Source: an uncultured Thermoguttaceae bacterium
GTDB taxonomy: Bacteria > Planctomycetota > Planctomycetia > Pirellulales > Thermoguttaceae
Direction of reading: 5' to 3'
DNA: 64,000 nucleotides
NCBI GenBank assembly: GCA_938084835.1
Contig: CALKER010000002.1
Coordinates: 1 to 64,000 of the forward strand
Shown here: piece after piece, positions 55,494 through 64,000 of the stretch
Numbering within the stretch: the stretch's first letter is position 1
How the letters are laid out: every line of letters begins with the position of its first letter
The notes under the pieces: generated by a model
What the model saw: only the letters and a program-made list of their open reading frames with translations
What the model was told of the DNA's origin: nothing
The model's database searches: none
Position numbers and translations under genes: made by a program

Positions 55494-57914
55494 TCAGCGA
55501 GCCAACTTACGAAGCTCGTCCAAGCTGAGGGCGCCCCGGCTTCCCACGCGGCTACCGTAAAGCTGGAGATTTCGAATCTGTCCCCGAAACTGCCGATCCA
55601 AACCGTAGCTTTTCATAGTTTCGTTGAAATTGCCCACCGCTACCGGACCAATGTCTGTGCCCACCGGGCCAACATTGTAAGTTGTGCTTCGGTCGAAGCT
55701 GAGTTGTGGATCCTGCGGGCTTGGCATCGGTGGACTGAAGTACCAGTGGACGTTGTCCTTCTCCCGAGTTGAGTCATACGTCACGGCAAAAAAGGTCCAG
55801 TGCCCGACAAGGAGTTTTCCTGGGGAACTATCGTTGCGAACTTTGTCCGGCCATTGATTGACCGATAAACGCATTCGGCCGTCCGGGTGGCACACAAGGT
55901 CGATTCCCGAATGGTCTCTGTTGAGGCAGAACAAGATGCGATTGCCGCCGCTACCAACTTCCAAACTTTCCGGTTTTACCCAGCCCATGATGGTGAAGGA
56001 TCGAAGGCCCCGCAGGTCTTCCACGACACCTTCGCCGACGGAGATATATCCCCATGGAGAGCCGGCGGGAAGATCAAACGCGCCGTCGGGCGTTCGCCTG
56101 GCCGTCCCGTGCAGGGAAACTGAAGGACTGTCTCCTTCCTTAAAACCCACCTGAAGGATCGGGCGCATGTGCGGGACATCCACGGCAATTTCTTGGAAAG
56201 CCGTACCCACTCCGCCATGGGCATCTTGGACCGTCAATTTGACGAGGTAAATTCCGGGCTTTGCAAAGGTGTGCTGCACCGCCGCAAGATGGCTTGTGGT
56301 GCCGTCTCCAAATTCCCACACCGTATGGAATTCACCTGGTGCCCGAAATTGCACCGTCAGGGGAGCTATCCCCTCGGTTGGCGAGGCCTCGATTTTAGCC
56401 TGCGGGCGCAAACGTTCTCCAGGCCAGTAAACTTCCAGCCGATAAGCCACATCGCCTTTCGGCGGTGACAAAGTTACCTCACCGGGACCGGCACTGCCAA
56501 TTGGAGTGATGGTCATCTCCCATGGGTCGAGCAGATCAAGCTTGTAAGGACGATCGCCGGGGAGCACGAGCTTCTGGGGTAAAGTGTTCAGACAGTACAC
56601 AAGGTAAAACTCTCCTGCCTTGCCTAGGATAAACCGTCCCTTATCATCCCCCAAAGGCACCAGCTCATGAAACGGCGGTGACTGCGCCATCAGCTCTTTA
56701 AGCCACCCAATACGCTTGGGACTTTGCCCGTGGAGAACACCCCCTTTGGACCACCAGAGGATATCCTCCGGATGTTTATACGTCTCACCGTGACCAACAT
56801 AGCAGCCACTGAGTGTTCCCAGCCAAAAACGTTGTGTCATTTCCTGGGGGGTAAGATTGCCCCAACCGTGAGGGATGTTTCCTTCATACCGGCATTCGTC
56901 ATAGATGACCGGTTTTCGATACTTTTCCCGATAGCGGATCCCACCGTGCATATCTGATGACTGCAGGCTGGCATGAGTGACCCAGGGCTTGGTGTGGTCG
57001 TACCAAATCCGCCCGTTGTGGATGCTTCGTAGCCTCTGGTGAGGATCTTCCTTTTGAAGGATGGAGAAGAAACGGTCCCAATCCTCCCACTGTTTGTTTC
57101 CGCGGTGTCCGGGAGGTCGGTTGGTCATGAAATCAAACTCGTTGGCCAGCGACCACCACACATTCCGAAAAGCCGACAGCCGGGCAATACAGTAGCGGAG
57201 GTAGCGATCATCCTGCTCTTTAGACATTTCCGAAAATCCCCACCTATCGTAGGGATGCCAAAGGATGATGTCGGCCTCAATCCCTAATCGCTGGAGATCG
57301 AGGATTCGTCGTTCAAAATGTTCCCAAAAAGCAGGATCCGGCCGGTCGAAGTCAAATTTCCCCTCCGGCAGCTTTCGGAATGGATAAAGCTCGGGCTCGT
57401 TCTGATTGTAGACATAACTTTTGGGGAATACGCAGAAGCGAATTTTATTGAATGGGGACTGGCTCAAAGTTTTTAGGGTCTGCTCCTGAAGTTCGTTCGA
57501 CTGATGAACCCAGGCGTAACATGTTGTGCCGAACTGGTGATAAGGTGTGCCGTCGGCGTAGCGGAGGTAATATGTGTGGAAGATCTCAACTGGACCGCGG
57601 TTGCCGGCACGCGGGGGGCCGACTTGAAAGGTTTCCCGCCGGCCCGCAAGTTCGCGCACGTTGCTGTGCGTCTCGTATTGCCACAGGCCTTCAGAGGGCG
57701 GGCTAAACCGGATGCGGTAGTCGCCCCCGCCGTTCCAAAACCCGGGAACCCGGATCTGCCGATCCCCTTGTCGAAATATCGCCCACAACTCCACCTCAAG
57801 ATAAGGATTTCCTTTCTCCGGTCCCTGGAGACGAATTTCGAAGACACCCCACCGCTCCACCGTTTCTGTACCAGAACCTATAAGTGTACATAGGATCACT
57901 AATAGCGGGTTCAT
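55494..57914 (-). CDS. Secreted DUF5060-type glycosidase with PKD and LamG domains
   Basis: 806 residues; AAGGAA precedes the ATG and residues 1-16 are a short signal peptide. Domain order: DUF5060 beta-sandwich (about 17-100; VERWGVFEIRLQG, RVPGFWNGGGDYRIRFSPPS), a TIM-barrel glycosidase-like domain of the DUF4038 type (about 105-460; TPYHQFGTTCYAWVHQ, FNKIRFCVFPKSY, WWSLANEFDFM and VIYDECRYEG with candidate catalytic Glu residues), a beta domain, a PKD domain (about 500-590; VWEFGDGTTSH, GIYLVKLTVQDAHGG) and a C-terminal LamG/concanavalin-like domain (about 620-806; FTIMGWVKPESLEVGS). The enzyme probably acts on a complex polysaccharide. It has no close neighbours. Confidence 0.85.
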   Translation of the reverse strand: MNPLLVILCTLIGSGTETVERWGVFEIRLQGPEKGNPYLEVELWAIFRQGDRQIRVPGFWNGGGDYRIRFSPPSEGLWQYETHSNVRELAGRRETFQVGPPRAGNRGPVEIFHTYYLRYADGTPYHQFGTTCYAWVHQSNELQEQTLKTLSQSPFNKIRFCVFPKSYVYNQNEPELYPFRKLPEGKFDFDRPDPAFWEHFERRILDLQRLGIEADIILWHPYDRWGFSEMSKEQDDRYLRYCIARLSAFRNVWWSLANEFDFMTNRPPGHRGNKQWEDWDRFFSILQKEDPHQRLRSIHNGRIWYDHTKPWVTHASLQSSDMHGGIRYREKYRKPVIYDECRYEGNIPHGWGNLTPQEMTQRFWLGTLSGCYVGHGETYKHPEDILWWSKGGVLHGQSPKRIGWLKELMAQSPPFHELVPLGDDKGRFILGKAGEFYLVYCLNTLPQKLVLPGDRPYKLDLLDPWEMTITPIGSAGPGEVTLSPPKGDVAYRLEVYWPGERLRPQAKIEASPTEGIAPLTVQFRAPGEFHTVWEFGDGTTSHLAAVQHTFAKPGIYLVKLTVQDAHGGVGTAFQEIAVDVPHMRPILQVGFKEGDSPSVSLHGTARRTPDGAFDLPAGSPWGYISVGEGVVEDLRGLRSFTIMGWVKPESLEVGSGGNRILFCLNRDHSGIDLVCHPDGRMRLSVNQWPDKVRNDSSPGKLLVGHWTFFAVTYDSTREKDNVHWYFSPPMPSPQDPQLSFDRSTTYNVGPVGTDIGPVAVGNFNETMKSYGLDRQFRGQIRNLQLYGSRVGSRGALSLDELRKLAR

Positions 57915-59423
57915 CGTTTTCGTTCCTTGGTCAAGCCCCCGACCTAACGGTGCTTTGTGGCCCGATCTTTCCTTTACCGGTGCCTTTTATTCCAACTTGC
58001 CTTTAAGAGGCGCGTCCTTTCCCGCGCGGGTGAGCTTGCTTTGCTCAACCAGCGTCAAAGTAGCTCTTTGTGGCTGTCTTTTCCGGGCCAATGGCCTGCT
58101 GCCATTCCCCCTGCGATGAGTCGTTGTTCCTTTTGGTGTGATTCCGGAGTGGCCGAGAGTTCAGGTATGCTATCGATTTGTCTGGGCGTGTGATCGTCGT
58201 ACGAGGTTGGCATGTCGTGGCGAGAGTTGCCACCGCCTTTGTCCCACCTGTCAAAAAACATGGTAGAGCCTTGTATTAGGGGTTTCAACCTGGGGAAGGT
58301 GTTTCGTCCGTGTTGGAGTTTGAGTGAGATCGCCGGGGGGCCTCGAAATTAGTTTGAACCGATCGTCGATTGGTGATACCTCTTCAGGCCAATCGATCGA
58401 TTGGCCACAAGGCTCGGCATTCGGGCGAAGATTTTTCGCCGGTCGACTAGGCCATTTTTCAGTCTGCTGAGGACTGGCCTTTCTTCAGATCGTGGCAACG
58501 GGTGTGAGGCTAGGGCGGTGACTAGTGGGTCGTGGCCAAACAGGCAGTGAGCTTCTGCGGATCGCGTTCCGTTCTCAACGTTGGCCAGATCGGTGGAGGT
58601 TCTTACCGGCACAATCGGGTAGGTAGCGGAAGCTCCGGCGCACACAAGGCCGGAATTAGATCGCTAAACCACATGCGAACGGGGCCGGTCAAGCGATTCG
58701 GGGCGAAACCGTATTTGGTAAAGCTTTGCGATGTTGGATCGCCTTAAATTTCACACTAAAGCGCATTCGGTCGTTCTGTGGAGAAGAGCTCCGGCGATTG
58801 GCTGGCGACGGCCTTTTCAGCAGCGAGGACCCCACTTTTTACCCCCAGCTAGCAAATCCGCGGGGGCCCAGCCTCCCTGGTGCATGACAGGGTGCCGCGG
58901 TGAGGTTATACTACTGTGCCACGACGGAACTTCCGAGACGCCCATACCCGCTTTCGCCCCAGCGAAGGAGTGGGGTAAAGCATAGCTGGGCTCTCACCCA
59001 GCGGCGGGATCGCCTGCGCGCGAGGCCCAGAAATCGGTGGGTAGAAACCACTGGAGTGGGGGGTAGGGCCACGTCGCGTGTTGAGGGTGGGGCGGAAAAA
59101 CTGGTGCCGGTCAGCTGGAGAAAATAGGCCGCCTCGGCGTGGAGGACTGCCACTTTGGAGCGGGTGGAAGTCGCCACGCCATGGGGTCTCGGGGGAAATC
59201 GGGCGTTTTCCGGCGGCCTGGGCTTTCGGGAGTCCAATGGGTCAAACCCAAGGACGTAGGTGGGCCGGAGGTGATACCATGTGGCTAAGGGCCCAGCCGA
59301 AAGTATCGGCAACAATTTGGTGAGTGGGCCAAGGGCATTTTTGTGCGTGACAAATCGGGATTAACGGGCGAACAGGTCCCGCAAGAGGTTCGGGCGTTAT
59401 CTTGACATATCGAGGAGGAACCA
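57915..59423. other. Long gap upstream of ahcY, G/C-rich in its second half
   Basis: About 1.5 kb. The first part looks like ordinary spacer. From about 58880 to 59330 it is G/C-rich with many short inverted runs (for example GCTGGGCTCTCACCCAGC at 58986-59003), which would suit a structured RNA or a long leader of ahcY. No RNA family recognised; frames across it are unconvincing. Confidence 0.35.
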
Positions 59424-60740
59424 GTGGCTCAGACTACCGCCAAACCGCCGTATAAAGTGGCCGACATCTCTTTGGCCGATTGGGGTCGTCGGGAAATCGA
59501 GCTTGCCGAGAACGAAATGCCGGGGCTGATGGCTCTGCGGGAAAAGTATGGCCCCGAAAAGCCGTTGCGTGGGGCACGGATTGCCGGCTGTCTCCACATG
59601 ACAATTGAGACGGCGGTCCTGATCGAGACTTTGTTGGAACTTGGTGCGGAGGTGCAGTGGTCCAGCTGCAATAAGTTTTCCACGCAGGATCACGCGGCGG
59701 CGGCCATGGCTGCTCGCGGCGTGCCGGTCTATGCCTGGAAAGGCGAGACCGACGAAGAATACGAGTGGTGCATCGAGCAGACAATCTTTTTCCCTGACGG
59801 TCAGCCCCTGAATCTCATCATTGACGATGGGGGTGACCTGACGGCCATGGTCCACAGCCCAAAATACCGGCATCTGTTGCCGGGGATCCGGGGAATTTCT
59901 GAAGAAACCACCACGGGGGTGCGTCGGCTTTACCAGATGCATGCCAGGGGTGAATTAGGGGTGCCGGCGATTAATGTCAACGACTCGGTGACCAAAAGTA
60001 AGTTTGACAACCTCTACGGCTGTCGGGAGTCATTGATTGACGGGATCAAACGGGCCACCGATGTAATGATCGCCGGCAAAGTGGCTGTGGTATGTGGCTA
60101 TGGGGACGTAGGTAAGGGATGTGCCCAATCCCTTCGCGCTTATGGGGCACGGGTGATTGTGGTGGAGGTGGACCCGATCTGTGCCTTACAGGCGGCTATG
60201 GAGGGCTACGAGGTCACAACGATGGCCGAGGCCGCACCGCGGGGGAACATCTTCGTCACGGCCACCGGTTGTTGTAACGTCATTCGCGTGGAACACATGG
60301 AACGCATGCCCAACGATGCTATCGTGTGCAACATCGGGCACTTCGATGTGGAAATCGATGTGGCCGGGCTGCAACGTTATCCCGGAATTAAGCGGACGCA
60401 AATTAAGCCTCTTGTCGACCGGTACACCTTCCCGGATGGGCATTCGATTATCCTTTTGGCTGAGGGAAGATTGGTGAACCTCGGCTGTGCCAGCGGCCAT
60501 CCGTCGTTTGTGATGTCCAATTCTTTCTGCAATCAGGTGTTGGCGCAAATTGCTTTGTGGACGCAGCCAGAGCGATTCCCGATCGGTGTGCATACCTTAC
60601 CGAAAGAGCTCGACGAGGAAGTGGCGCGCCTCCACCTGGCGAAGCTCGGTTGTAAACTGGAACGCTTGACACCCGAGCAAGCCGAATACCTTGGGGTGCG
60701 CGTGGACGGGCCGTTCAAGCCGGATCATTACCGGTACTAG
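59424..60740 (+). CDS. ahcY: S-adenosylhomocysteinase
   Basis: 438 residues from a GTG with AGGAGG upstream. Splits S-adenosylhomocysteine to adenosine and homocysteine, removing the inhibitor of methyltransferases, several of which are in this window. Seen: [40 protein letters not shown], the conserved [17 protein letters not shown], the NAD-binding [40 protein letters not shown] and the C-terminal PFKPDHYRY with the conserved Lys and Tyr. Length is typical for the bacterial form with a short loop. Stands alone on the plus strand. Confidence 0.98.
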   Translation: MAQTTAKPPYKVADISLADWGRREIELAENEMPGLMALREKYGPEKPLRGARIAGCLHMTIETAVLIETLLELGAEVQWSSCNKFSTQDHAAAAMAARGVPVYAWKGETDEEYEWCIEQTIFFPDGQPLNLIIDDGGDLTAMVHSPKYRHLLPGIRGISEETTTGVRRLYQMHARGELGVPAINVNDSVTKSKFDNLYGCRESLIDGIKRATDVMIAGKVAVVCGYGDVGKGCAQSLRAYGARVIVVEVDPICALQAAMEGYEVTTMAEAAPRGNIFVTATGCCNVIRVEHMERMPNDAIVCNIGHFDVEIDVAGLQRYPGIKRTQIKPLVDRYTFPDGHSIILLAEGRLVNLGCASGHPSFVMSNSFCNQVLAQIALWTQPERFPIGVHTLPKELDEEVARLHLAKLGCKLERLTPEQAEYLGVRVDGPFKPDHYRY

Positions 60741-61269
60741 GGGCACCCAGGGGAGGGCTCCGTGGATTCTCAGGAAGAGTTGCCCGTGTGGGACTACCCC
60801 GGGGAAATCCCGTAAGCTGTGGATGTAGGTGCAATTTTGAACACTGGATCCTTTGGCCAGGTCCGCCGAAAAGACAGTCCGCTTGAAACATAGGGAGACG
60901 CTTACTCCCGCGAAGCTGCCGGGATATTCGTAGTTTTGCAATTCCCTGGAATTTCACGTGAAACAGTGGTTCGGATGAGGGACGAGCGGTCGGCCACCTC
61001 TGTGGACGCGTGAGAACGGATTCGATACGGGGCCGATGTGGGAAGCAGTTCGGGAAAAGCTCAAAGCGGGGTTAAAAGTGGGGTGGGCCTTGCGCCGGCT
61101 TATGCTCCTGAGCACGTTCGCGGGGCGGACCTAGTGGGGCCACAGTTTTGATTTGTGGGACGGCCCGGTGCGAAGACGAGACGACATTTGCGGTGTGGAC
61201 GTAAACTACTAGAAGCACTGGTGGGAGTCTCCACCACAATCATTGCCGGGGGAAGGATTTGACTAAAGG
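60741..61269. other. Gap containing a parS-like site
   Basis: 529 bp between ahcY and the DUF1015 gene. The only signal is the palindrome at 60950-60965. Confidence 0.35.
60950..60965. other. parS-like site 1
   Basis: GATTTCACGTGAAACA contains the palindrome TTTCACGTGAAA and differs from the consensus TGTTTCACGTGAAACA at two outer positions. ParB proteins bind such sites. parA begins 2.3 kb downstream. Confidence 0.75.
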
Positions 61270-62571
61270 ATGCCGGAAATTCAGGCTTTTCGGGGAATAC
61301 GATACAACTTGGGGCATGTGGGGGCGCTGAGCGATGTGATCTCGCCGCCCTACGATGTGATTACGCCGGAATTGCAGGATGCTCTCTATAGGAAGCATCC
61401 CTGTAACGTGGTGCGACTTGAGCTCAACCGACCGGAGCCGGCCGACGACGAGGCCAATAACGCATACATCCGCGCGGGGCGTTTCTTCAAAACCTGGCTG
61501 GCTCAAGGGGTGTTGATGGTGGAGGCGGCTCCCGCCATCTATGCTTATTATCAGGAATTCGAGGTGGAGGGCCAGCGGCTAGTGCGGCGCGGTTTTATGG
61601 CGCGGCTTCGGTTGGAGCGTTTTGGGGAGGGAAAGGTCTTCCCGCACGAACATACCTTTCGCGGGCCGAAGATCGACCGCCTTATGTTGATGGCCGTGGC
61701 CAAAGCCAATTTCAGCCAGGTCTTCCTCCTTTATCCTGATCCTCAGGGCGAAGTGGCACAGGTGCTGGACGGGGCTGTTGCCGAGGTGACCCCCATTCAG
61801 GCGGAGGATCATCTAGGCGTCATTCATCGAATGTGGCCGATCACCGATCCGGCGGTAATTCGTCAGGTGGCTAGTCTGATGGCCCCAAAGCCCGCGTTTA
61901 TTGCCGACGGCCACCACCGCTACGAGACAGCCTGCGAGTACCGCGATCAAGTGAGGGATAGCGGACTGTGGCGAATGGATCACCCAGCCAATTTTGTGTT
62001 GGCCTATTTTGTGGCGATGGAAGATCCAGGCTTGATCATCTTTCCCACTCATCGGTTACTTCAAGGGGTGGGGCGGTGGACGGCGGAACTTCTCCGCCAG
62101 CGGCTGGAGGGGCCTTTCCGGCTCCGCTACCCGGGCCAAGGGTTGGAACTGGCCAGCGATGTGTGGGAAGATGTAGGCACCGCGGCCGCCCCGGCAGCTT
62201 TTGCCTTTTACACGCCCGCTGACGATTGCTGGACTATTGCCGAGCTTACCTCCGATGGCTTGGCACTCATGGATCAGGTAGCCCAAGATCATCATGAACC
62301 CTGGCGGCGGGTGGGGGTATGCATTTTCCACCGATTGATCCTCGAACATCTTTTGGAACTGAAACAGATCGACCGCATCCGTTACGTACACGCCGTTTCG
62401 GAAGTGGTGGAGACCTGCCAAAAGGATGCCTTCGATCTCATTGCGCTTGTGCCGCCGGTTTCGGTCCAGCAGCTTCGGGAGGTAAGCCTCATGGGGGAGC
62501 GTTTTCCGCAGAAAAGCACGTACTTTTATCCAAAACCTGCGGCGGGTTTGGTCATTAACCCCCTTGAATAA
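61270..62571 (+). CDS. DUF1015-family protein
   Basis: 433 residues. Family features: IQAFRGIRYNLGHVGALSDV near the N-terminus with the SPPYDVI signature, HPCNVVRLELNRPEP, YYQEFEVEGQRLVRRGFMAR, VFPHEHTFRGPKIDRLMLM, the ADGHHRYETACEYRD motif with paired His (about 215-230), and KQIDRIRYVHAVSEVVETCQ. The function is not established; a distant tie to carbohydrate or amino-acid metabolism has been suggested for relatives. GGAAGG lies upstream of the ATG. It stands between parS-like sites and parA. Confidence 0.9.
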   Translation: MPEIQAFRGIRYNLGHVGALSDVISPPYDVITPELQDALYRKHPCNVVRLELNRPEPADDEANNAYIRAGRFFKTWLAQGVLMVEAAPAIYAYYQEFEVEGQRLVRRGFMARLRLERFGEGKVFPHEHTFRGPKIDRLMLMAVAKANFSQVFLLYPDPQGEVAQVLDGAVAEVTPIQAEDHLGVIHRMWPITDPAVIRQVASLMAPKPAFIADGHHRYETACEYRDQVRDSGLWRMDHPANFVLAYFVAMEDPGLIIFPTHRLLQGVGRWTAELLRQRLEGPFRLRYPGQGLELASDVWEDVGTAAAPAAFAFYTPADDCWTIAELTSDGLALMDQVAQDHHEPWRRVGVCIFHRLILEHLLELKQIDRIRYVHAVSEVVETCQKDAFDLIALVPPVSVQQLREVSLMGERFPQKSTYFYPKPAAGLVINPLE

Positions 62572-62879
62572 TTCGCCCGGGAGTCACCCTCCTCTATCTT
62601 AGCTAGCGGGTATCCTCCTGCTGCCTTTGGAGTGAGCGTGGGGTGGTGTTTACCTTGGCGAAGTCCTCCTCGTCTCTACTACCGGCGCCTTTTCCAAGCA
62701 TGGCCCTGATCCTCCCCTCGGTCAGCGTGAACGGGTCCTTAAGTTTCTGCGGCTCCGTGCCGGGTGGACACTCAAACCGGGCGGGGCCGAGCAGAAGTCC
62801 TGGTTCCAAACCAGTTCCCCGCTGGGGCCACTGGGGAACACTTGGCTTTAAGTCAATCGGCGAAGTTGCTTCCTTCGGA

Positions 62880-62895
62880 TGTTTCGCGTGAAACA
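62880..62895. other. parS-like site 2
   Basis: TGTTTCGCGTGAAACA matches the consensus TGTTTCACGTGAAACA at 15 of 16 positions. It is 370 bp upstream of the parA start. Confidence 0.8.
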
Positions 62896-63102
62896 GCGGC
62901 TCATTTGGCAGTCATCGGCTGCCGATGGACCTCCTGCCTGAACGGGCTTCCGACTTCCGGGTCTGTTTGTGGCTTCCTCGCCACCGATCTTTAACCAGCA
63001 ATTTCGCTTGATGGTTTTTGCGTTGCTACCGGACGCTTGGGAGTTGCATTACGGGCAACGTGGTTTTACGGGGGGACCAACTAGTTTGGCCAAGGTTCCG
63101 GG

Positions 63103-63118
63103 GATTTCATGTGAAAGG
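63103..63118. other. parS-like site 3 (degenerate)
   Basis: GATTTCATGTGAAAGG keeps TTTCA-TGAAA but differs from the consensus at about five positions. Reported only because of its place between a better site and parA. Confidence 0.4.
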
Positions 63119-63264
63119 TGGGTCGACGGTAGGGAAGAGCGGAAGCTTGACGATTCTGTTGGGCTGGCCGGTGGGGTAAATTGCCGTTCTCGCATCTGTT
63201 CGATGTGGATTAAAATCGCTAGTTGATTCGTGAGGCGCTATGGGCCCAAGGCAGAGTCAACCCG

Positions 63265-64000
63265 ATGGGACGGATCCTGTGCGTTGCCAATCAGAAAGGA
63301 GGCGTGGGGAAGACGACCACGGCGATCAATTTGGCGGCGGCGTTGGCGAAAGCAGGCTGCCGCACGCTTGTGGTGGACTTTGACCCGCAGTGCAATGCCA
63401 CCAGCGGGCTGGGATGCCGGCCAATCCTCCATCACCCACTGGTGCGCGGCCAGGCCTTGCAGGAAGCAATCCTCCGAACCCGCCAAGAGGGGTTAGAGCT
63501 TCTGCCGGGGACAAAAAGTTTCCGCGATGTGGAGCGCCTTGCTCGGGACACCTCCCTTATGCCGGCAATTCGGGAGCAACTTCGGCTCGGAATGGCCGGC
63601 TATGATTTTGTCCTCATCGATTGTCCCCCCTCTGTCGGGCAGCTGACACGCACGGCACTGGCAAGTTCCGACGAAGTCCTCATGCCCATCCAATGTGAGT
63701 ATTTCGCCATGGAGGGGCTGGCCCAGATGATCGAGGTCATCCGCCAGGTAATGACCGCGGAAGCTCCAAAACTGCAGTTCGCCGGCATCCTCCTGACGAT
63801 GTATGATCACTCCTTGGAACTGACCTTGGAGGTGGAGCGGGAAGTGCGGGAATTTTTCGGCGAAATTGTCTTTCAGACGGTGATCCCGCGAGACGTGGCC
63901 TTGGCGGAGGCTCCCAGCCACGGGCTATCGGTTCTAGATTATGCCCCACGTTCGCGGGGAACTCGGGCCTATGTAGAACTCTCCTGGGAGGTACGCGACC
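63265..64000 (+). CDS. parA: Chromosome-partitioning ATPase ParA/Soj, cut by the window end
   Basis: At least 245 residues; the 3' end is outside the window. A Walker-type ATPase that positions origins together with ParB. Seen: deviant Walker A NQKGGVGKTTTAINLAAALA near residues 9-28, LVVDFDPQCNATSGLG (Walker A'), YDFVLIDCPPSVGQLTRTAL (Walker B), PIQCEYFAMEGLAQMIEVIR and the conserved RDVALAEAPSHGLSVLDYAP. This is the small chromosomal Soj type without an N-terminal HTH, as expected near an origin. The ATG at 63265 has a weak ribosome binding site; a TTG upstream is possible. parB would be expected just beyond the window. Confidence 0.95.
   Translation, partial: MGRILCVANQKGGVGKTTTAINLAAALAKAGCRTLVVDFDPQCNATSGLGCRPILHHPLVRGQALQEAILRTRQEGLELLPGTKSFRDVERLARDTSLMPAIREQLRLGMAGYDFVLIDCPPSVGQLTRTALASSDEVLMPIQCEYFAMEGLAQMIEVIRQVMTAEAPKLQFAGILLTMYDHSLELTLEVEREVREFFGEIVFQTVIPRDVALAEAPSHGLSVLDYAPRSRGTRAYVELSWEVRD

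Larger units (their letters stand above)
62572..63264. other. Gap upstream of parA with two parS-like sites
   Basis: 693 bp. It contains palindromes at 62880-62895 and 63103-63118 and presumably the parA promoter. No other gene recognised. Confidence 0.35.

Noticed and set aside
58880..59423. RNase P RNA, tmRNA or SAH riboswitch
   Set aside because: None of the hallmark motifs (GAGGAAAGTCC of RNase P, the tmRNA ends, the conserved SAH-riboswitch core) is present.

Overview
The window looks like chromosomal DNA of a planctomycete, possibly a thermophilic Pirellulales/Thermogutta-like organism. This placement is inference. It rests on a small planctomycete-type conserved protein (16823-17077), a Lys/Ala-rich histone-H1-like mini-protein (54568-54690), several large secreted polysaccharide-active proteins, an oversized membrane pyrophosphatase and low coding density with kilobase-long gaps. 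Lnt, LptE, a BamD-like lipoprotein and (as a pseudogene) Lgt indicate a diderm envelope.

Region 1 (1-6861) is a decaying integrated element next to a tRNA-Arg(UCG) gene. It has a RecE-like PD-(D/E)XK nuclease and an AAA-type recombination ATPase with a pentanucleotide-repeat spacer between them. It also has a sigma-like HTH gene with an in-frame stop, a serine-recombinase C-terminus joined out of frame to the front of another gene, an excisionase-like HTH protein and a full tyrosine recombinase. Region 2 (7266-16119) is a set of secreted proteins: a C45-type Ntn hydrolase, a possible lipoprotein, a BNR-4 protein, a Tat-exported Gfo/Idh/MocA oxidoreductase and a GH106-like glycosidase. Region 3 (16120-21193) has a 60-bp periodic repeat, the small conserved protein, nfo, and the order pabA-lnt-nfo on the minus strand. 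Region 4 (21194-32955) is gene-poor. It holds tRNA-Gln(UUG), one large DUF4838 protein and a string of pseudogenes: a glycoside-hydrolase-like gene, an lgt-like gene, a PHB-depolymerase-like esterase and unidentified remains.

Region 5 (32956-54793) is housekeeping: cutA, argS-rsfS, hppA, mutM, an exported O-methyltransferase-like protein, recO-BamD-like-lptE, folP, a methyltransferase, nadC, a ComEA-like protein and the H1-like gene with a strong terminator. Region 6 (55494-64000) has a secreted DUF5060/PKD/LamG glycosidase, ahcY, a DUF1015 gene and the start of parA/soj. Two good and one degenerate parS-like palindromes lie within 2.4 kb upstream of parA, which suggests the right end is near the chromosome origin.

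The most distinctive signals are the NNRCC pentanucleotide tract in the recombination operon, the deletion scar joining two genes, the intergenic direct repeats that recur with a 60-62 bp period at four loci, the parS cluster, and the multi-lesion pseudogenes whose codons can still be read.
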